64,000 bases of DNA from Brevibacillus brevis (GTDB lineage Bacteria; Bacillota; Bacilli; Brevibacillales; Brevibacillaceae): the NCBI RefSeq assembly GCF_001039275.2, contig NZ_CP030117.1, positions 27,501 to 91,500 of the forward strand, in the 5' to 3' direction. The stretch's first letter is position 1. Every line of letters starts with the position of its first letter. A program made the translations under genes and the position numbers. Shown here one piece after another: positions 37,211-45,105 of the stretch. The notes below the pieces were generated by a model, which was not told where the DNA came from, ran no database searches, and saw only the letters and a list, made by a program, of their open reading frames with translations.

Positions 37211-37741
37211 ATGGATTCCGATGACCGAATAGAGCGATGGTTTCAGCAATACGGCCATGATATTTACAATTACCTCGCGTATTTTACCGGACGTAGAGAT
37301 GTCGAGGATTTAGTCCAGGAAGTTTTTACGAAGGCGCTCAGAGCCTTATCGAGCTACGAAGGCAGAGCACAGCCCAAGACATGGCTTCTGACCATCGCAC
37401 GCCATGCAGCGATTGATTATAGGCGTAAGCAAAAAATGATGGACTGGTTTCCCGAAAGCGTCCTTCGACTTCTCACTTCCAAAGAGCGTACACCTGAGAA
37501 GGCATTAGTGTTAAAGGAACAATTGCAAGAAACATATGAAGTGATGAATCGCCTCAAAAGCACGTATCGAGAAGTTCTAATCCTGCGGTTGATAGAGGGA
37601 GTATCTACAGCAGAGACAGCAGAAATTTTGGGCTGGAGTGATGCAAAAGTGAGCACGACGCTCCATCGAGCCATCAAGGAATTGCAAAAACAAATGGGCA
37701 ATAGCGGCAGGGAGGTCAATCTACATGACGCCATCTTTTGA
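37211..37741 (+). CDS. ECF sigma factor (SigX-like)
   Basis: A 176-residue extracytoplasmic-function sigma factor. Region 2 (QQYGHDIYNYLAYFTGRRDVEDLVQEVFTKAL, about residues 12-45) binds the core enzyme and -10. Region 4 (YREVLILRLIEGVSTAETAEILGWSDAKVSTTLHRAI, about 118-158) reads the -35. It resembles B. subtilis SigX/SigM-type factors that respond to cell-envelope stress. The ATG at 37211 has AAAGGAGCG upstream. The stop overlaps the next gene by 17 bp, which fits co-translation with an anti-sigma partner. Confidence 0.93.
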   Translation: MDSDDRIERWFQQYGHDIYNYLAYFTGRRDVEDLVQEVFTKALRALSSYEGRAQPKTWLLTIARHAAIDYRRKQKMMDWFPESVLRLLTSKERTPEKALVLKEQLQETYEVMNRLKSTYREVLILRLIEGVSTAETAEILGWSDAKVSTTLHRAIKELQKQMGNSGREVNLHDAIF

Positions 37742-39026
37742 AGAAAAAGAGATAAGCACAGTGCTGCAATCATTTCCGTCGCTTCAGATGGATGAGGACA
37801 AACGACGTGAAATCGCGAGTCATATTCGTCGAAAAAGGGAGCTGCTCGTACAAATGAAAAGGCGAAAAAAGTATGCCAAGGTCATCGGGGGCGCAGTTGC
37901 TTCGTTTGCTTTATTGTTTATCGCATTTCAGTGGATGCCTTCGGAGGCCCTGCCAAGCGCACAACAGATGAATACAGGGGAGAGTCAAAAGGCACAAGCC
38001 GCGGAAACGACATCCCAAACAGATAAGGTTCTAACCCTCGATTCACAAATTCAGGCGTATATAGAAGAAGCGATACATAAGACCAACAAAGCTTATCAGC
38101 CCGAAAATATGACGGTAATCGTTACCGATCCAAATACCGGAGAAATTCTTGGGATGAATCTGAAAAAACAGGATACCAATGACCGGGTTCCAGACATAGT
38201 AAAAGCGAAACCAGATCCTGTGGCCGCAATTCCGATCGTGACGTTGGCGGCTGCTATTGAAGAGGGAAAGTATAAGAACTACGAAACTTATGAGTCCGGA
38301 ACCTACGAGATTACCCCGGGCAAGTTTATTAAAGACCACAATAATGGTGCAGGGTGGGGACAGATTACGTATTTAGAAGGGATCCAACGTTCTTCAAATG
38401 TCGCTTTTGCCAAGCTCAGTGAACAGATACATGGAGACTCATTACAGCATTATTTTGAACGGTTCGGTTTTGGAGCGAAAACCGGTATTGAACAAATTAA
38501 TGAACAGCCTGGAAAGATACCAAACATGGATACTCCCTATGATAAGGCAATGGCAGCTTACGGACTTGGGGGTTCTGCCTCTGCCATTCAACAAGTAGCT
38601 GCTGTCGGGGCCATCGCCAACGGGGGTGAATTGATGAAACCCCATGTCACGAGGGAGGAAAGGAATCACATTGACAAAGGGCGTCGAGTCATATCAGAGG
38701 AAACAGCCAAACAGGTTCGAGAAATTTTAGAGACGTTAGTAAACAACAAACCAGGCTTTGATACAGCCTTTTCCATAAAAGATTATGCGGTCGCTGGGCG
38801 CACAGGAATAGTGCAGAAACGCGACCAGCAAGGAAATTTCATCGATGGAAAATATACGTATTCTTTTATCGGATTTGCACCAAGCGATGATCCAAAGCTA
38901 TTAGTTTACATAGCTGTTGATAATCCGAATACAGATATCTGGGTAAGATTATGGGGGAAGGAAATTGTTGCTCCCCCTTTCCAAGAGATCATGGAAAACA
39001 GTTTGCAGTATCTCCAAAAACGATAA
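37725..39026 (+). CDS. Anti-sigma-like membrane protein with catalytically dead PBP transpeptidase domain
   Basis: A 433-residue protein. The basic cytoplasmic N-terminus (1-50) could bind the sigma factor, one TM helix lies at about 52-68, and a polar linker follows. Residues 100-433 outside the membrane have the transpeptidase fold of PBP2/SpoVD-type proteins (TDPNTGEILGMN, GWGQITYLEGIQRSSNVAFAKL, FGFGAKTGIE). The SxxK motif, normally PGSTFK, reads DPVAAIP, so Ser is A167 and Lys is P170. SxN is kept (S223-S-N225), and KTG has become R359-T-G361. It cannot act as a transpeptidase and may sense wall fragments or beta-lactams. Coupled to the sigma gene by a 17-bp overlap. Confidence 0.85.
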   Translation: MTPSFEEKEISTVLQSFPSLQMDEDKRREIASHIRRKRELLVQMKRRKKYAKVIGGAVASFALLFIAFQWMPSEALPSAQQMNTGESQKAQAAETTSQTDKVLTLDSQIQAYIEEAIHKTNKAYQPENMTVIVTDPNTGEILGMNLKKQDTNDRVPDIVKAKPDPVAAIPIVTLAAAIEEGKYKNYETYESGTYEITPGKFIKDHNNGAGWGQITYLEGIQRSSNVAFAKLSEQIHGDSLQHYFERFGFGAKTGIEQINEQPGKIPNMDTPYDKAMAAYGLGGSASAIQQVAAVGAIANGGELMKPHVTREERNHIDKGRRVISEETAKQVREILETLVNNKPGFDTAFSIKDYAVAGRTGIVQKRDQQGNFIDGKYTYSFIGFAPSDDPKLLVYIAVDNPNTDIWVRLWGKEIVAPPFQEIMENSLQYLQKR

Positions 39027-39045
39027 TGAACCCATCAATCAAAAA

Positions 39046-39096
39046 AGGAAGCATATCGGTATACCCCTAAAGGTATCCGAATGCTTCCTCTCTTTG
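39046..39096. terminator. Terminator of the sigma operon (bidirectional)
   Basis: Long stem AGGAAGCAT-TCGGTATACC / GGTATCCGAATGCTTCCT, then TCTTTG; it also serves the convergent DUF4275 gene. Confidence 0.85.
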
Positions 39097-39107
39097 TTTT
39101 CCCCACT

Positions 39108-39536
39108 CTACTTCCTGCAAAAATAAGGCCCACACCACTTGGTTTCATGAGTCTTCACATACGTCCACGTAAAATCCTTATCCACGACATACACATCGTA
39201 TTCCATTTCCAAGTCCCCGGCAGAAAACGCCGCAGCATTTTCCAAGATCAACACCTCGTTGGAAAGCTGGTAAAACACATAGTATGACTCATGGGCAACT
39301 TGCTGAAAGGCTTTATCCGCTTCCTCGCGTTCAAGACAATCCCTCAGCTTATTGCTGAATAAATGCCACAGATATCCTTGGTAGCCGTCTTTATTTTTGA
39401 GAAAAATCCTCTCTTTATCTTCTTCGGTCAGATGGCTCGCAAAATGCTTCTCCCATTCTTCCCGTAAGTAAGGTCCCCAAATAGACAGCTCTGTTGTCTT
39501 CGTGTTCTTTGCCTTCATCCGGTCAGCTAGTTTCAT
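39108..39536 (-). CDS. DUF4275-like protein
   Basis: A 142-residue soluble protein that I assign to the DUF4275 family from the patterns WGPYLREEWEKHFASHLT, YLWHLFSNKL, ANKAF-like EADKAFQQV and the C-terminal YVVDKDFTWTYVKTHE-GPYF. Function unknown. The ATG at 39536 follows GGAGGGCCC. Members occur as single genes in Bacilli with no fixed neighbours. Confidence 0.75.
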   Translation of the reverse strand: MKLADRMKAKNTKTTELSIWGPYLREEWEKHFASHLTEEDKERIFLKNKDGYQGYLWHLFSNKLRDCLEREEADKAFQQVAHESYYVFYQLSNEVLILENAAAFSAGDLEMEYDVYVVDKDFTWTYVKTHETKWCGPYFCRK

Positions 39537-39611
39537 TGGGCCCTCCATGTCGGTACAAGATCCTTTCTAAGAAAATACGTATGAATGAGTGTGTCGGTCA
39601 CGTTTCGACTA

Positions 39612-39657
39612 TTGACAAAGGAAAACGAGGGGCATATTATAATACCCATAGGGGTAT
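39612..39657 (+). promoter_or_regulatory. Promoter and CstR-type operator of the sulfur operon
   Basis: TTGACA (39612-39617), 17 bp, TATTAT (39635-39640), directly followed by the perfect palindrome ATACCC-ATAG-GGGTAT (39642-39657). The palindrome resembles CsoR/CstR operators and sits at the transcription start. Confidence 0.75.
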
Positions 39658-39711
39658 ACGTATAAAGTTGATCAATCAACATTTCCACTCAAAATGTAGG
39701 AGGTAGACAAC

Positions 39712-40293
39712 ATGTCCGTACAATCGAATTTTTCTGCTGATAAAACACTAGATTGCAAAGGCTTGGCATGTCCAATGCCTGTCGTACGCACAAAAAAAGC
39801 AATGGAAGAGATGTTACCGGGTCAGGTGATGGAGGTGCAAGCAACTGATAAGGGGTCATCGGCTGACCTGAAGAGCTGGGCAAACAATACGGGGCATGAA
39901 TTTTTGGGTACAGTTCAGGAGGGGGAAGTATGGAAGCATTTCCTGCGAAAAGCGAGTACCCATGAGGTGAAGGAGGAGACGAACTTCTTGCGGACCATTT
40001 CTAATGAAGAACTGCAAAAAAAGCTGGAAGCCAAAGAGAAGCTGACACTCATTGATGTTCGAGAACCGGCGGAATACGCTTTTCACCGCATTCCTGTAGC
40101 CATTTCTATACCCCTGGGAGTATTGGAGAAGCGTTTGGATGAGCTACAGCCCGACGACGACATCTACATTATCTGCCGATCCGGCAAACGCAGCGACATG
40201 GCTTGTCAGTTGTTGGCCAAAAAGGGTTTTACCAAAATCACCAATGTGCTACCGGGTATGTCCGGCTGGAATGGCCCGGCAGAAAAACAATAA
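39712..40293 (+). CDS. TusA-rhodanese fusion sulfurtransferase (CstA-like)
   Basis: A 193-residue fusion: an N-terminal TusA domain (residues 10-80, [10 protein letters not shown] with the persulfide Cys) and a C-terminal rhodanese domain (about 95-190, active loop CRSGKR). It resembles the TusA and rhodanese parts of S. aureus CstA, which relays sulfane sulfur to detoxify persulfides; CstA has an additional domain that is absent here. First gene after the ATACCC palindrome, SD GGAGG, 13 bp before the persulfide dioxygenase-like gene. Confidence 0.85.
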   Translation: MSVQSNFSADKTLDCKGLACPMPVVRTKKAMEEMLPGQVMEVQATDKGSSADLKSWANNTGHEFLGTVQEGEVWKHFLRKASTHEVKEETNFLRTISNEELQKKLEAKEKLTLIDVREPAEYAFHRIPVAISIPLGVLEKRLDELQPDDDIYIICRSGKRSDMACQLLAKKGFTKITNVLPGMSGWNGPAEKQ

Positions 40294-40306
40294 GGGGGAG
40301 AGAAAG

Positions 40307-41458
40307 ATGATGGAACAACAAACAAGCGTGGAGGCAATGACAGCACACGAGCTAACGCAGCTTCTTTTTGCGCAGAAGGAATTGTTTATTCTCGACGTTC
40401 GCAATACGAGCGATTATGAGAATTGGCGAATCGAAGGGCATCGAGTAGTGAGCATGAACATCCCTTACTTTGATTTGCTGGATGGGGTAGAGGCTGTTCT
40501 TGAGAAAATCCCTGTGAATCAAAAGGTGTTGGTCGTCTGTGCAAAAGAGGGCTCATCCATTTTTGTCGCAGAGATGCTAGCAGAAGCGGGCTTTACGGAT
40601 GTTTTTTACCTGCAAGGTGGCATGAAGGCGTGGAGTGAGCATCTGGAGCCAGTGAAGGTAGGAGACCTCCGTGATGGCGGTGCGATTTACCAGTTTGTCC
40701 GCATTGGAAAAGGCTGCTTGTCTTACATGATCGTATCAGGAGGGGAGGCGGCTGTCGTCGATACACTGCGGATGACGGATGTGTACGAAGCATTTGCAGC
40801 CAAGCATCAATGGACGATCAAGCACACCATCGATACCCATCTGCATGCCGACCATATTTCCGGTGGAAAGAAGCTGGCAGAACGACTCGATGCATCGTAT
40901 TGGCTTCCAGAAAAAGATGCGGAAGAAGTTACGTATTCCTATCGTAAGCTAGAGGAAGGGCAGGAAATCCAAGTGGGGGCAACCAAAATCGCGATCCTGC
41001 CGATCTACTCCCCCGGACATACCATCGGAAGTACGTCACTGCTTGTCGATGATACGTATTTTCTCACGGGTGACAGTCTGTTCGTAGCTTCGATCGGACG
41101 CCCGGATTTGGCTGGGAAAGCAGAAGATTGGGTGGGAGACCTGCACAACACCCTGTATAATCGATATAAAGAGCTTCCCGAGCATTTAGTCGTGTTGCCT
41201 GCTCATTTTGGCAGCTATACGGAGCTTGGTCCAATGGGTGTCGTATCTGCCCGTTTGGGTGACTTGTATCGCAACAATCCAGGGCTAACGATTGCGGATG
41301 AAAGTGAATTCCGCCATATCGTTACGCACCATTTGCCGCCGCAGCCGAATGCGTATCAAGAAATTCGTCAAGTGAACATGGGGAAATTAAAACCGAGTGA
41401 AGAGGAACAACAAGAGATGGAAGTAGGGCCAAATCGCTGCGCCATTCACGATAAATAA
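40307..41458 (+). CDS. cstB: Rhodanese-metallo-beta-lactamase fusion (persulfide dioxygenase, CstB-like)
   Basis: A 383-residue protein. The N-terminal rhodanese domain (residues 10-115) has its Cys in VVCAKEGSS. The MBL domain (about 125-383) carries [26 protein letters not shown] and LPAHFG, the mononuclear iron site of ETHE1-type persulfide dioxygenases. S. aureus CstB has MBL first and rhodanese last, so the domain order here is the reverse. It would oxidise persulfide to sulfite, exported by the TauE protein. The ATG at 40307 follows AAGGGGGAG. Confidence 0.88.
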   Translation: MMEQQTSVEAMTAHELTQLLFAQKELFILDVRNTSDYENWRIEGHRVVSMNIPYFDLLDGVEAVLEKIPVNQKVLVVCAKEGSSIFVAEMLAEAGFTDVFYLQGGMKAWSEHLEPVKVGDLRDGGAIYQFVRIGKGCLSYMIVSGGEAAVVDTLRMTDVYEAFAAKHQWTIKHTIDTHLHADHISGGKKLAERLDASYWLPEKDAEEVTYSYRKLEEGQEIQVGATKIAILPIYSPGHTIGSTSLLVDDTYFLTGDSLFVASIGRPDLAGKAEDWVGDLHNTLYNRYKELPEHLVVLPAHFGSYTELGPMGVVSARLGDLYRNNPGLTIADESEFRHIVTHHLPPQPNAYQEIRQVNMGKLKPSEEEQQEMEVGPNRCAIHDK

Positions 41459-41521
41459 CCAAAAGGTGGTTCAAAAAATCGTCTTTTGATCACGCGCTTA
41501 TATAACAGGAGGAATGAAAAC

Positions 41522-41746
41522 ATGGCGGATATTGTGGTAGATACAAAAGGTCTGGCTTGCCCGATGCCAATCGTCAAAGCTAAAAAAGCAATGGACGGAA
41601 TGCAATCCGGTCAAACCATGGAAGTACTCTCGACGGACAAAGGCTCTCTGAACGACTTCACTGCTTGGGTCAAGCAAACAGGGAATGAGCTAGTTTCCCA
41701 TGAGGTTGAGAACGGTGTGTACAAATTTTTAGTGAAAAAGCTGTAA
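41522..41746 (+). CDS. TusA-like sulfur carrier
   Basis: A 74-residue TusA protein ([20 protein letters not shown] with persulfide Cys). It is close to the N-terminal domain of the fusion at 39712, which suggests duplication. It would shuttle sulfane sulfur between rhodanese and dioxygenase. The ATG at 41522 follows AGGAGG. A 63-bp gap separates it from the dioxygenase gene. Confidence 0.92.
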   Translation: MADIVVDTKGLACPMPIVKAKKAMDGMQSGQTMEVLSTDKGSLNDFTAWVKQTGNELVSHEVENGVYKFLVKKL

Positions 41747-41756
41747 GGAGACAGAA

Positions 41757-41800
41757 GCGAGCACTCTTGGATGAAGCGCTAACGGTTGTAGTGCTCGCTT
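41757..41800. terminator. Hairpin between convergent genes
   Basis: AGCGAGCACT / AGTGCTCGCT perfect stem with a long loop and a poor T tail. Confidence 0.5.
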
Positions 41801-41969
41801 ACTCCTGATTTTCATAAACGATACGTACGCCAAGATGCGTATAGATTTCTTCTTTGTAGTGGCCATTAGGGCATTGCTTTTCACTGAACAAGGCATTTTT
41901 GTGTGAGCGCAAAGGTTCTTGGCAGGTGGGGCACCGATGCTGAAAAATGGATTTGAAAAAGCGGACCAT
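41799..41969 (-). CDS. Small Cys-containing zinc-ribbon-like protein (56 aa)
   Basis: An ATG at 41969 after AAGGTGA opens a 56-residue frame starting MVRFFKSIFQHRCPTCQEPL. C13/C16 and C33 with H37 (CPNGH) form a likely zinc-binding site, and a polar tail follows. It lies on the opposite strand inside the sulfur locus, between tusA and the TauE gene. It could be a metal- or thiol-related helper or an unrelated gene. Too short for default gene finding; no family recognised. Confidence 0.6.
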   Translation of the reverse strand: MVRFFKSIFQHRCPTCQEPLRSHKNALFSEKQCPNGHYKEEIYTHLGVRIVYENQE

Positions 41970-42082
41970 TTAAATCACCTTATTCACAGTTATTTACTTG
42001 GAATTGATTTTACCTGATGTTGGTTCATTTGAAAAGAGGGTTGAGCATTCCGATGCGTTAGGTAGGAATGCGAGGAGGATAT

Positions 42083-42871
42083 ATGGACGTATTACTGCTT
42101 CTGCTCATGGTCTCTCTCGGTTTTGTCGGCTCCTTTTTTTCCGGACTGCTCGGGATTGGTGGAGCGATCATCAGCTATCCGATGCTTCTGTTTATACCAC
42201 CGGCACTAGGGGTGGCGCAGTTTTCCGCCCAGGAAGTTTCGGTGATCTCGATGTTTCAAGTATTTTTCGCGTCGCTGTCTGGCGTACTGGCTTTCCGCAA
42301 AAGAAACGGGAAAAACTCGCCCCTGATTCATAAAGGACTCGTCAGAGATATGGGTGTAAGCATCTTGGCGGGAAGTCTGATTGGTGCAGCTCTCTCCCAA
42401 TACTTGTCGAATGAAAGCATCAATTTGGTGTACGGAATCCTGGCGATTATTGCCGTGATTTTGATGCTCGTGAAAAATAGGGGAACAGAAGCGGCAGCAG
42501 GGGAAGTTACGTATAACCGCTTCATTGCTGCTGGTGCTGCGTTTGCCGTAGGAATCGTATCCGGGATTGTCGGTGCAGGGGGAGCGTTCATCCTCATTCC
42601 GATCATGCTGACTGTGTTGAAAATACCTACGCGCGTGACAATTGCCTCATCTTTGGCCATTGTATTCATCTCCGCAATAGGTGGTGTGATCGGGAAGCTG
42701 TCGGGTGGGCAAATTCCGCTCTTGCCCGTTTTGTATACGGTCATCGGAAGTGTTTTGGGGGCACCGGTGGGCAGTATGGTCAGCGCCAAGAGCGATGTGA
42801 AATATTTGCGTTATGGCCTGATTGTGTTGATCAGTGGAACGGCTATCAAGATTTGGAGTGACATTTTATAA
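42083..42871 (+). CDS. TauE/SafE-type sulfite exporter
   Basis: A 262-residue membrane protein with about eight TM helices in two homologous halves, each starting with a glycine-rich SGLLGIGGAIISYP / SGIVGAGGAFILIP motif of the TauE/SafE family. In sulfide-detoxification operons such proteins are thought to export sulfite or related anions, which fits its place after the persulfide dioxygenase. The ATG at 42083 follows GAGGAGG. Confidence 0.9.
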   Translation: MDVLLLLLMVSLGFVGSFFSGLLGIGGAIISYPMLLFIPPALGVAQFSAQEVSVISMFQVFFASLSGVLAFRKRNGKNSPLIHKGLVRDMGVSILAGSLIGAALSQYLSNESINLVYGILAIIAVILMLVKNRGTEAAAGEVTYNRFIAAGAAFAVGIVSGIVGAGGAFILIPIMLTVLKIPTRVTIASSLAIVFISAIGGVIGKLSGGQIPLLPVLYTVIGSVLGAPVGSMVSAKSDVKYLRYGLIVLISGTAIKIWSDIL

Positions 42872-42914
42872 GGAAAGATGCTTTTCTTTGCAAAAGCTTC
42901 TTTCGCTTATTTTC

Positions 42915-42936
42915 ATACCTATACAAGTATAAGTAT
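42915..42936. promoter_or_regulatory. CstR-type operator before the DsrE gene
   Basis: ATACCTATAC-AA-GTATAAGTAT is a near-perfect palindrome sharing the ATACC core with the one at 39642. It lies 19 bp before the DsrE start. Confidence 0.55.
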
Positions 42937-42955
42937 TTTAAAGGAGTGTTCTTAC

Positions 42956-43441
42956 ATGGAAAAACAACAAAAAGAAAAAACGACGATTGTGTTGTTCAGT
43001 GGTGACTTGGATAAAGCGATTGCGGCCTTTATTATTGCGAACGGAGCGGCGGCCTATGATCATGATGTCACGATTTTCTTCACCTTTTGGGGACTGAATA
43101 CGATGCGCAAGGACGAGATCGTGAAGGTAGAAAAGGGATGGCTTGAAAAAGCGTTCGGTTGGATGATGCCAAGAGGCGCCAAGAAGCTCGGACTGTCTAA
43201 AATGAACATGATGGGGATGGGGCCAGAGATGATCAAGCATGTCATGAAAAAACACAATGCCCTGACGCTTCCACAACTAATCGAGCTGGCTCAGGAGCAG
43301 GGAGTGAAGCTGGTCGCTTGTACGATGACGATGGACTTGCTCGGTCTCAAACAGGAGGAATTGCTCGACGGAATGGAGTATGCAGGTGTAGCCGCTTATT
43401 TGGGGGATGCGACTCAGGCAAGAGTAAACCTGTTCATTTAA
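42956..43441 (+). CDS. DsrE/DsrF-like sulfur transfer protein
   Basis: A 161-residue DsrE-fold protein (TIVLFSGDLDKAIAAFIIANGAAAYDHDVTIFFTFWGLN, then QGVKLVACTMTMDLLGL with the conserved Cys near residue 122). This DsrE2-like group accompanies rhodanese and TusA genes and is proposed to carry persulfide sulfur. The ATG at 42956 follows AAAGGAG. It has its own palindromic operator upstream. Confidence 0.88.
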   Translation: MEKQQKEKTTIVLFSGDLDKAIAAFIIANGAAAYDHDVTIFFTFWGLNTMRKDEIVKVEKGWLEKAFGWMMPRGAKKLGLSKMNMMGMGPEMIKHVMKKHNALTLPQLIELAQEQGVKLVACTMTMDLLGLKQEELLDGMEYAGVAAYLGDATQARVNLFI

Positions 43442-43463
43442 ACAGCACGCGAAGGCAGCTTGC

Positions 43464-43505
43464 TTGACATTACCTGGATTTCGCATAAGATACCTGTATA
43501 CGTAT
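43464..43505 (+). promoter_or_regulatory. Promoter and operator of cstR
   Basis: TTGACA (43464-43469), 16 bp, TAAGAT (43486-43491), then ATACCTGTATACGTAT (43490-43505), related to the two other ATACC palindromes. Confidence 0.55.
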
Positions 43506-43533
43506 GCCTTGTCGTGAAACAGGAGGAATTCAT

Positions 43534-43800
43534 ATGGATTACAACTATAGTGACGATATCAAAAGACGTTTAAAACGAATCGAAGGACAAGTACGCGGTG
43601 TGCTGAAAATGATGGACGAGCAGAAAAACTGCAAAGACGTAGTAGCGCAGCTCTCCGCCGTTCGCAACGCTTCAGACAAAGCGATTGCCCAGATTGTAGC
43701 GGAAAACCTGCAACGCTGTTTGTTAGAAGAGCAGGCTGCTGGAGGAGACACGAGCAAGCTGGTGAAAGAAGCCGTAGAGCTTTTGGTCAAGAGCCGTTAA
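43534..43800 (+). CDS. cstR: CsoR/FrmR-family persulfide-sensing repressor (CstR type)
   Basis: An 88-residue all-helical DUF156 repressor (KRRLKRIEGQVRGVLKMMDE, then AQLSAVRNASDKAIAQIVAENLQRCL). The two cysteines C33 and C62 are kept. The position of the copper-ligand His of CsoR (four before the second Cys) is N58, the substitution that marks persulfide sensors. It should release the ATACC operators when its Cys pair forms a di- or trisulfide. The ATG at 43534 follows AGGAGG. A rhodanese gene follows after 24 bp. Confidence 0.9.
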   Translation: MDYNYSDDIKRRLKRIEGQVRGVLKMMDEQKNCKDVVAQLSAVRNASDKAIAQIVAENLQRCLLEEQAAGGDTSKLVKEAVELLVKSR

Positions 43801-43824
43801 ACCGATTTTGGAGAGGAGCTTCCT

Positions 43825-44214
43825 ATGAGTTTCACTACGATTCTTTTGCTGTTCGCCTATGCGGTAATTATTTGGTATGTCATCTCTCGCTTCGTTCCTG
43901 TAAAAGGATTGGAAAATCTCAAGTCAGATCAGTTCAAGGAACGGGTTAACCAAAAAAGCAGGGTGCTGCTCATCGACGTACGCGAGCCTCACGAATATAA
44001 AGCGGGTCATATTCCCTCAGCAGTGAACATCCCTTTGTCTCAGCTCGACCATCGTGCAAAAGAAATTTCCAGCAAGAACGATATATTGCTATACTGCCGG
44101 AGCGGGATGCGTAGTAAGCAGGCAGCAAAAATTTTAAAGAAACACGGCATTCCTCAGATGGCACATCTGCAAGGCGGGTTCATTACCTGGAATGGTCCGA
44201 CGAAAAAGAAGTAA
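43825..44214 (+). CDS. Membrane-anchored rhodanese
   Basis: A 129-residue protein with an N-terminal TM helix (ILLLFAYAVIIWYVI, residues 6-20) and a rhodanese domain (about 35-125) with the active loop YCRSGMRS. It probably faces the cytoplasm and moves sulfane sulfur at the membrane. It is co-transcribed with cstR and closes the sulfur locus before a terminator. The ATG at 43825 follows GAGAGGAGC. Confidence 0.9.
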   Translation: MSFTTILLLFAYAVIIWYVISRFVPVKGLENLKSDQFKERVNQKSRVLLIDVREPHEYKAGHIPSAVNIPLSQLDHRAKEISSKNDILLYCRSGMRSKQAAKILKKHGIPQMAHLQGGFITWNGPTKKK

Positions 44215-44220
44215 CAGCTA

Positions 44221-44258
44221 GCACCTGGTGTATGTGTGAATACCGGGTGCTTTTTTTA
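44221..44258 (+). terminator. Terminator of cstR-rhodanese
   Basis: GCACCTGGTGTAT / ATACCGGGTGC then seven T. Confidence 0.9.
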
Positions 44259-44276
44259 TGCGTTGAAAAAACAGGG

Positions 44277-44305
44277 TTGACAATTTGTTTTGTTGTAACT
44301 AAAAT
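44277..44305 (+). promoter_or_regulatory. Promoter of the NAD(P)-binding oxidoreductase gene
   Basis: TTGACA (44277-44282), 17 bp, TAAAAT (44300-44305). Confidence 0.75.
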
Positions 44306-44378
44306 GATTACAACAAGGCGATGCGGTAACGCCTATTATTTTTGAGAGTGTTGTAACTAATTCAGTTACATCTACAAC
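44292..44378. promoter_or_regulatory. Two GTTGTAACTAA operator-like boxes
   Basis: GTTGTAA-N9-TTACAAC (44292-44314) spans the -10, and GTTGTAACT-N5-AGTTACA (44350-44370) with TACAAC at 44373-44378 follows. The 11-bp GTTGTAACTAA occurs in both. Likely repressor sites, possibly for an HxlR-type protein. Confidence 0.55.
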
Positions 44379-44401
44379 ATAAAAATGGAGGGAATATCAT
44401 C

Positions 44402-45034
44402 ATGAAGATTGCAATTGTAGCAGCAAGCGGTAAAGCAGGTAAGGTGATTATGAAAGAGGCGTTGGATCGTGGTCATCAAGTGACAGCGATTGTACGTGAT
44501 GCATCCAAAATCGAGCAGACTGACGTAGCAGTGATTCAGAAAGATGTATTTGACCTGACAGCAGCAGATTTGAACGGCTTTGACGTAGTCGTGAACGCTT
44601 TTGGTGCACCAGCAGGCCAGGAACATCTGCACGTAGAGTCAGGGAAAGCTTTAATTGAAGCATTGAAGGGTGCTCCTTCTACACGTTTGCTCGTTGTAGG
44701 CGGTGCAGGCAGTCTGTTTGTAGACGAAGCCAAAACACTGCGTCTCGTAGAAACGCCTGATTTCCCTAAGGCTTACTTGGCAACAGCACAAAAGCATGGA
44801 GAGTACTTGCGTGTATTGGAAGAGTCAAACGGCATTCAATGGACTTATATTAGTCCATCTGCCTTTTTTGATCCAGCAGGGGAGAAAACAGGCGCCTACC
44901 AACTCGGAAAAGACCATCTGCTAGTAAACGCTAGCGGACAGAGCTATGTGAGCTATGCCGATTTCGCAGTGGCGTTGCTCGATGAAATCGAAAATCCGAA
45001 GCATCGCAATGAGCGCTTCACAGTAGGCTCCTAA
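44402..45034 (+). CDS. NAD(P)-binding SDR/NmrA-like oxidoreductase
   Basis: A 210-residue Rossmann-fold protein with the nucleotide motif AASGKAGKVIMKEAL (residues 8-22), VTAIVRD, the VVNAFGAP segment and the YVSYADFAVALLDEIE C-terminal region. It resembles YwnB/YhfK-like atypical epimerases often induced by electrophiles. The reaction is unknown. The ATG at 44402 follows GGAGGG. Its promoter is covered by two repeated operator boxes, so it is probably de-repressed under a specific stress. Confidence 0.85.
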   Translation: MKIAIVAASGKAGKVIMKEALDRGHQVTAIVRDASKIEQTDVAVIQKDVFDLTAADLNGFDVVVNAFGAPAGQEHLHVESGKALIEALKGAPSTRLLVVGGAGSLFVDEAKTLRLVETPDFPKAYLATAQKHGEYLRVLEESNGIQWTYISPSAFFDPAGEKTGAYQLGKDHLLVNASGQSYVSYADFAVALLDEIENPKHRNERFTVGS

Positions 45035-45053
45035 TGTAATTAGGCTCCTGAAC

Positions 45054-45094
45054 AAAAAGACCAGCTTCCTACTAAAGGATAGCTGGTCTTTTTT
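45054..45094. terminator. Bidirectional terminator
   Basis: AAAAAGACCAGCT / AGCTGGTCTTTTTT stem between convergent genes. Confidence 0.9.
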
Positions 45095-45105
45095 GTGTAT
45101 CGTGA

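Noticed and set aside
39060..39078. CstR-like box TATACCCCTAAAGGTAT
   Set aside because: It forms the top of the terminator stem of the sigma operon, 530 bp from the sulfur promoter, and is better explained as a terminator.
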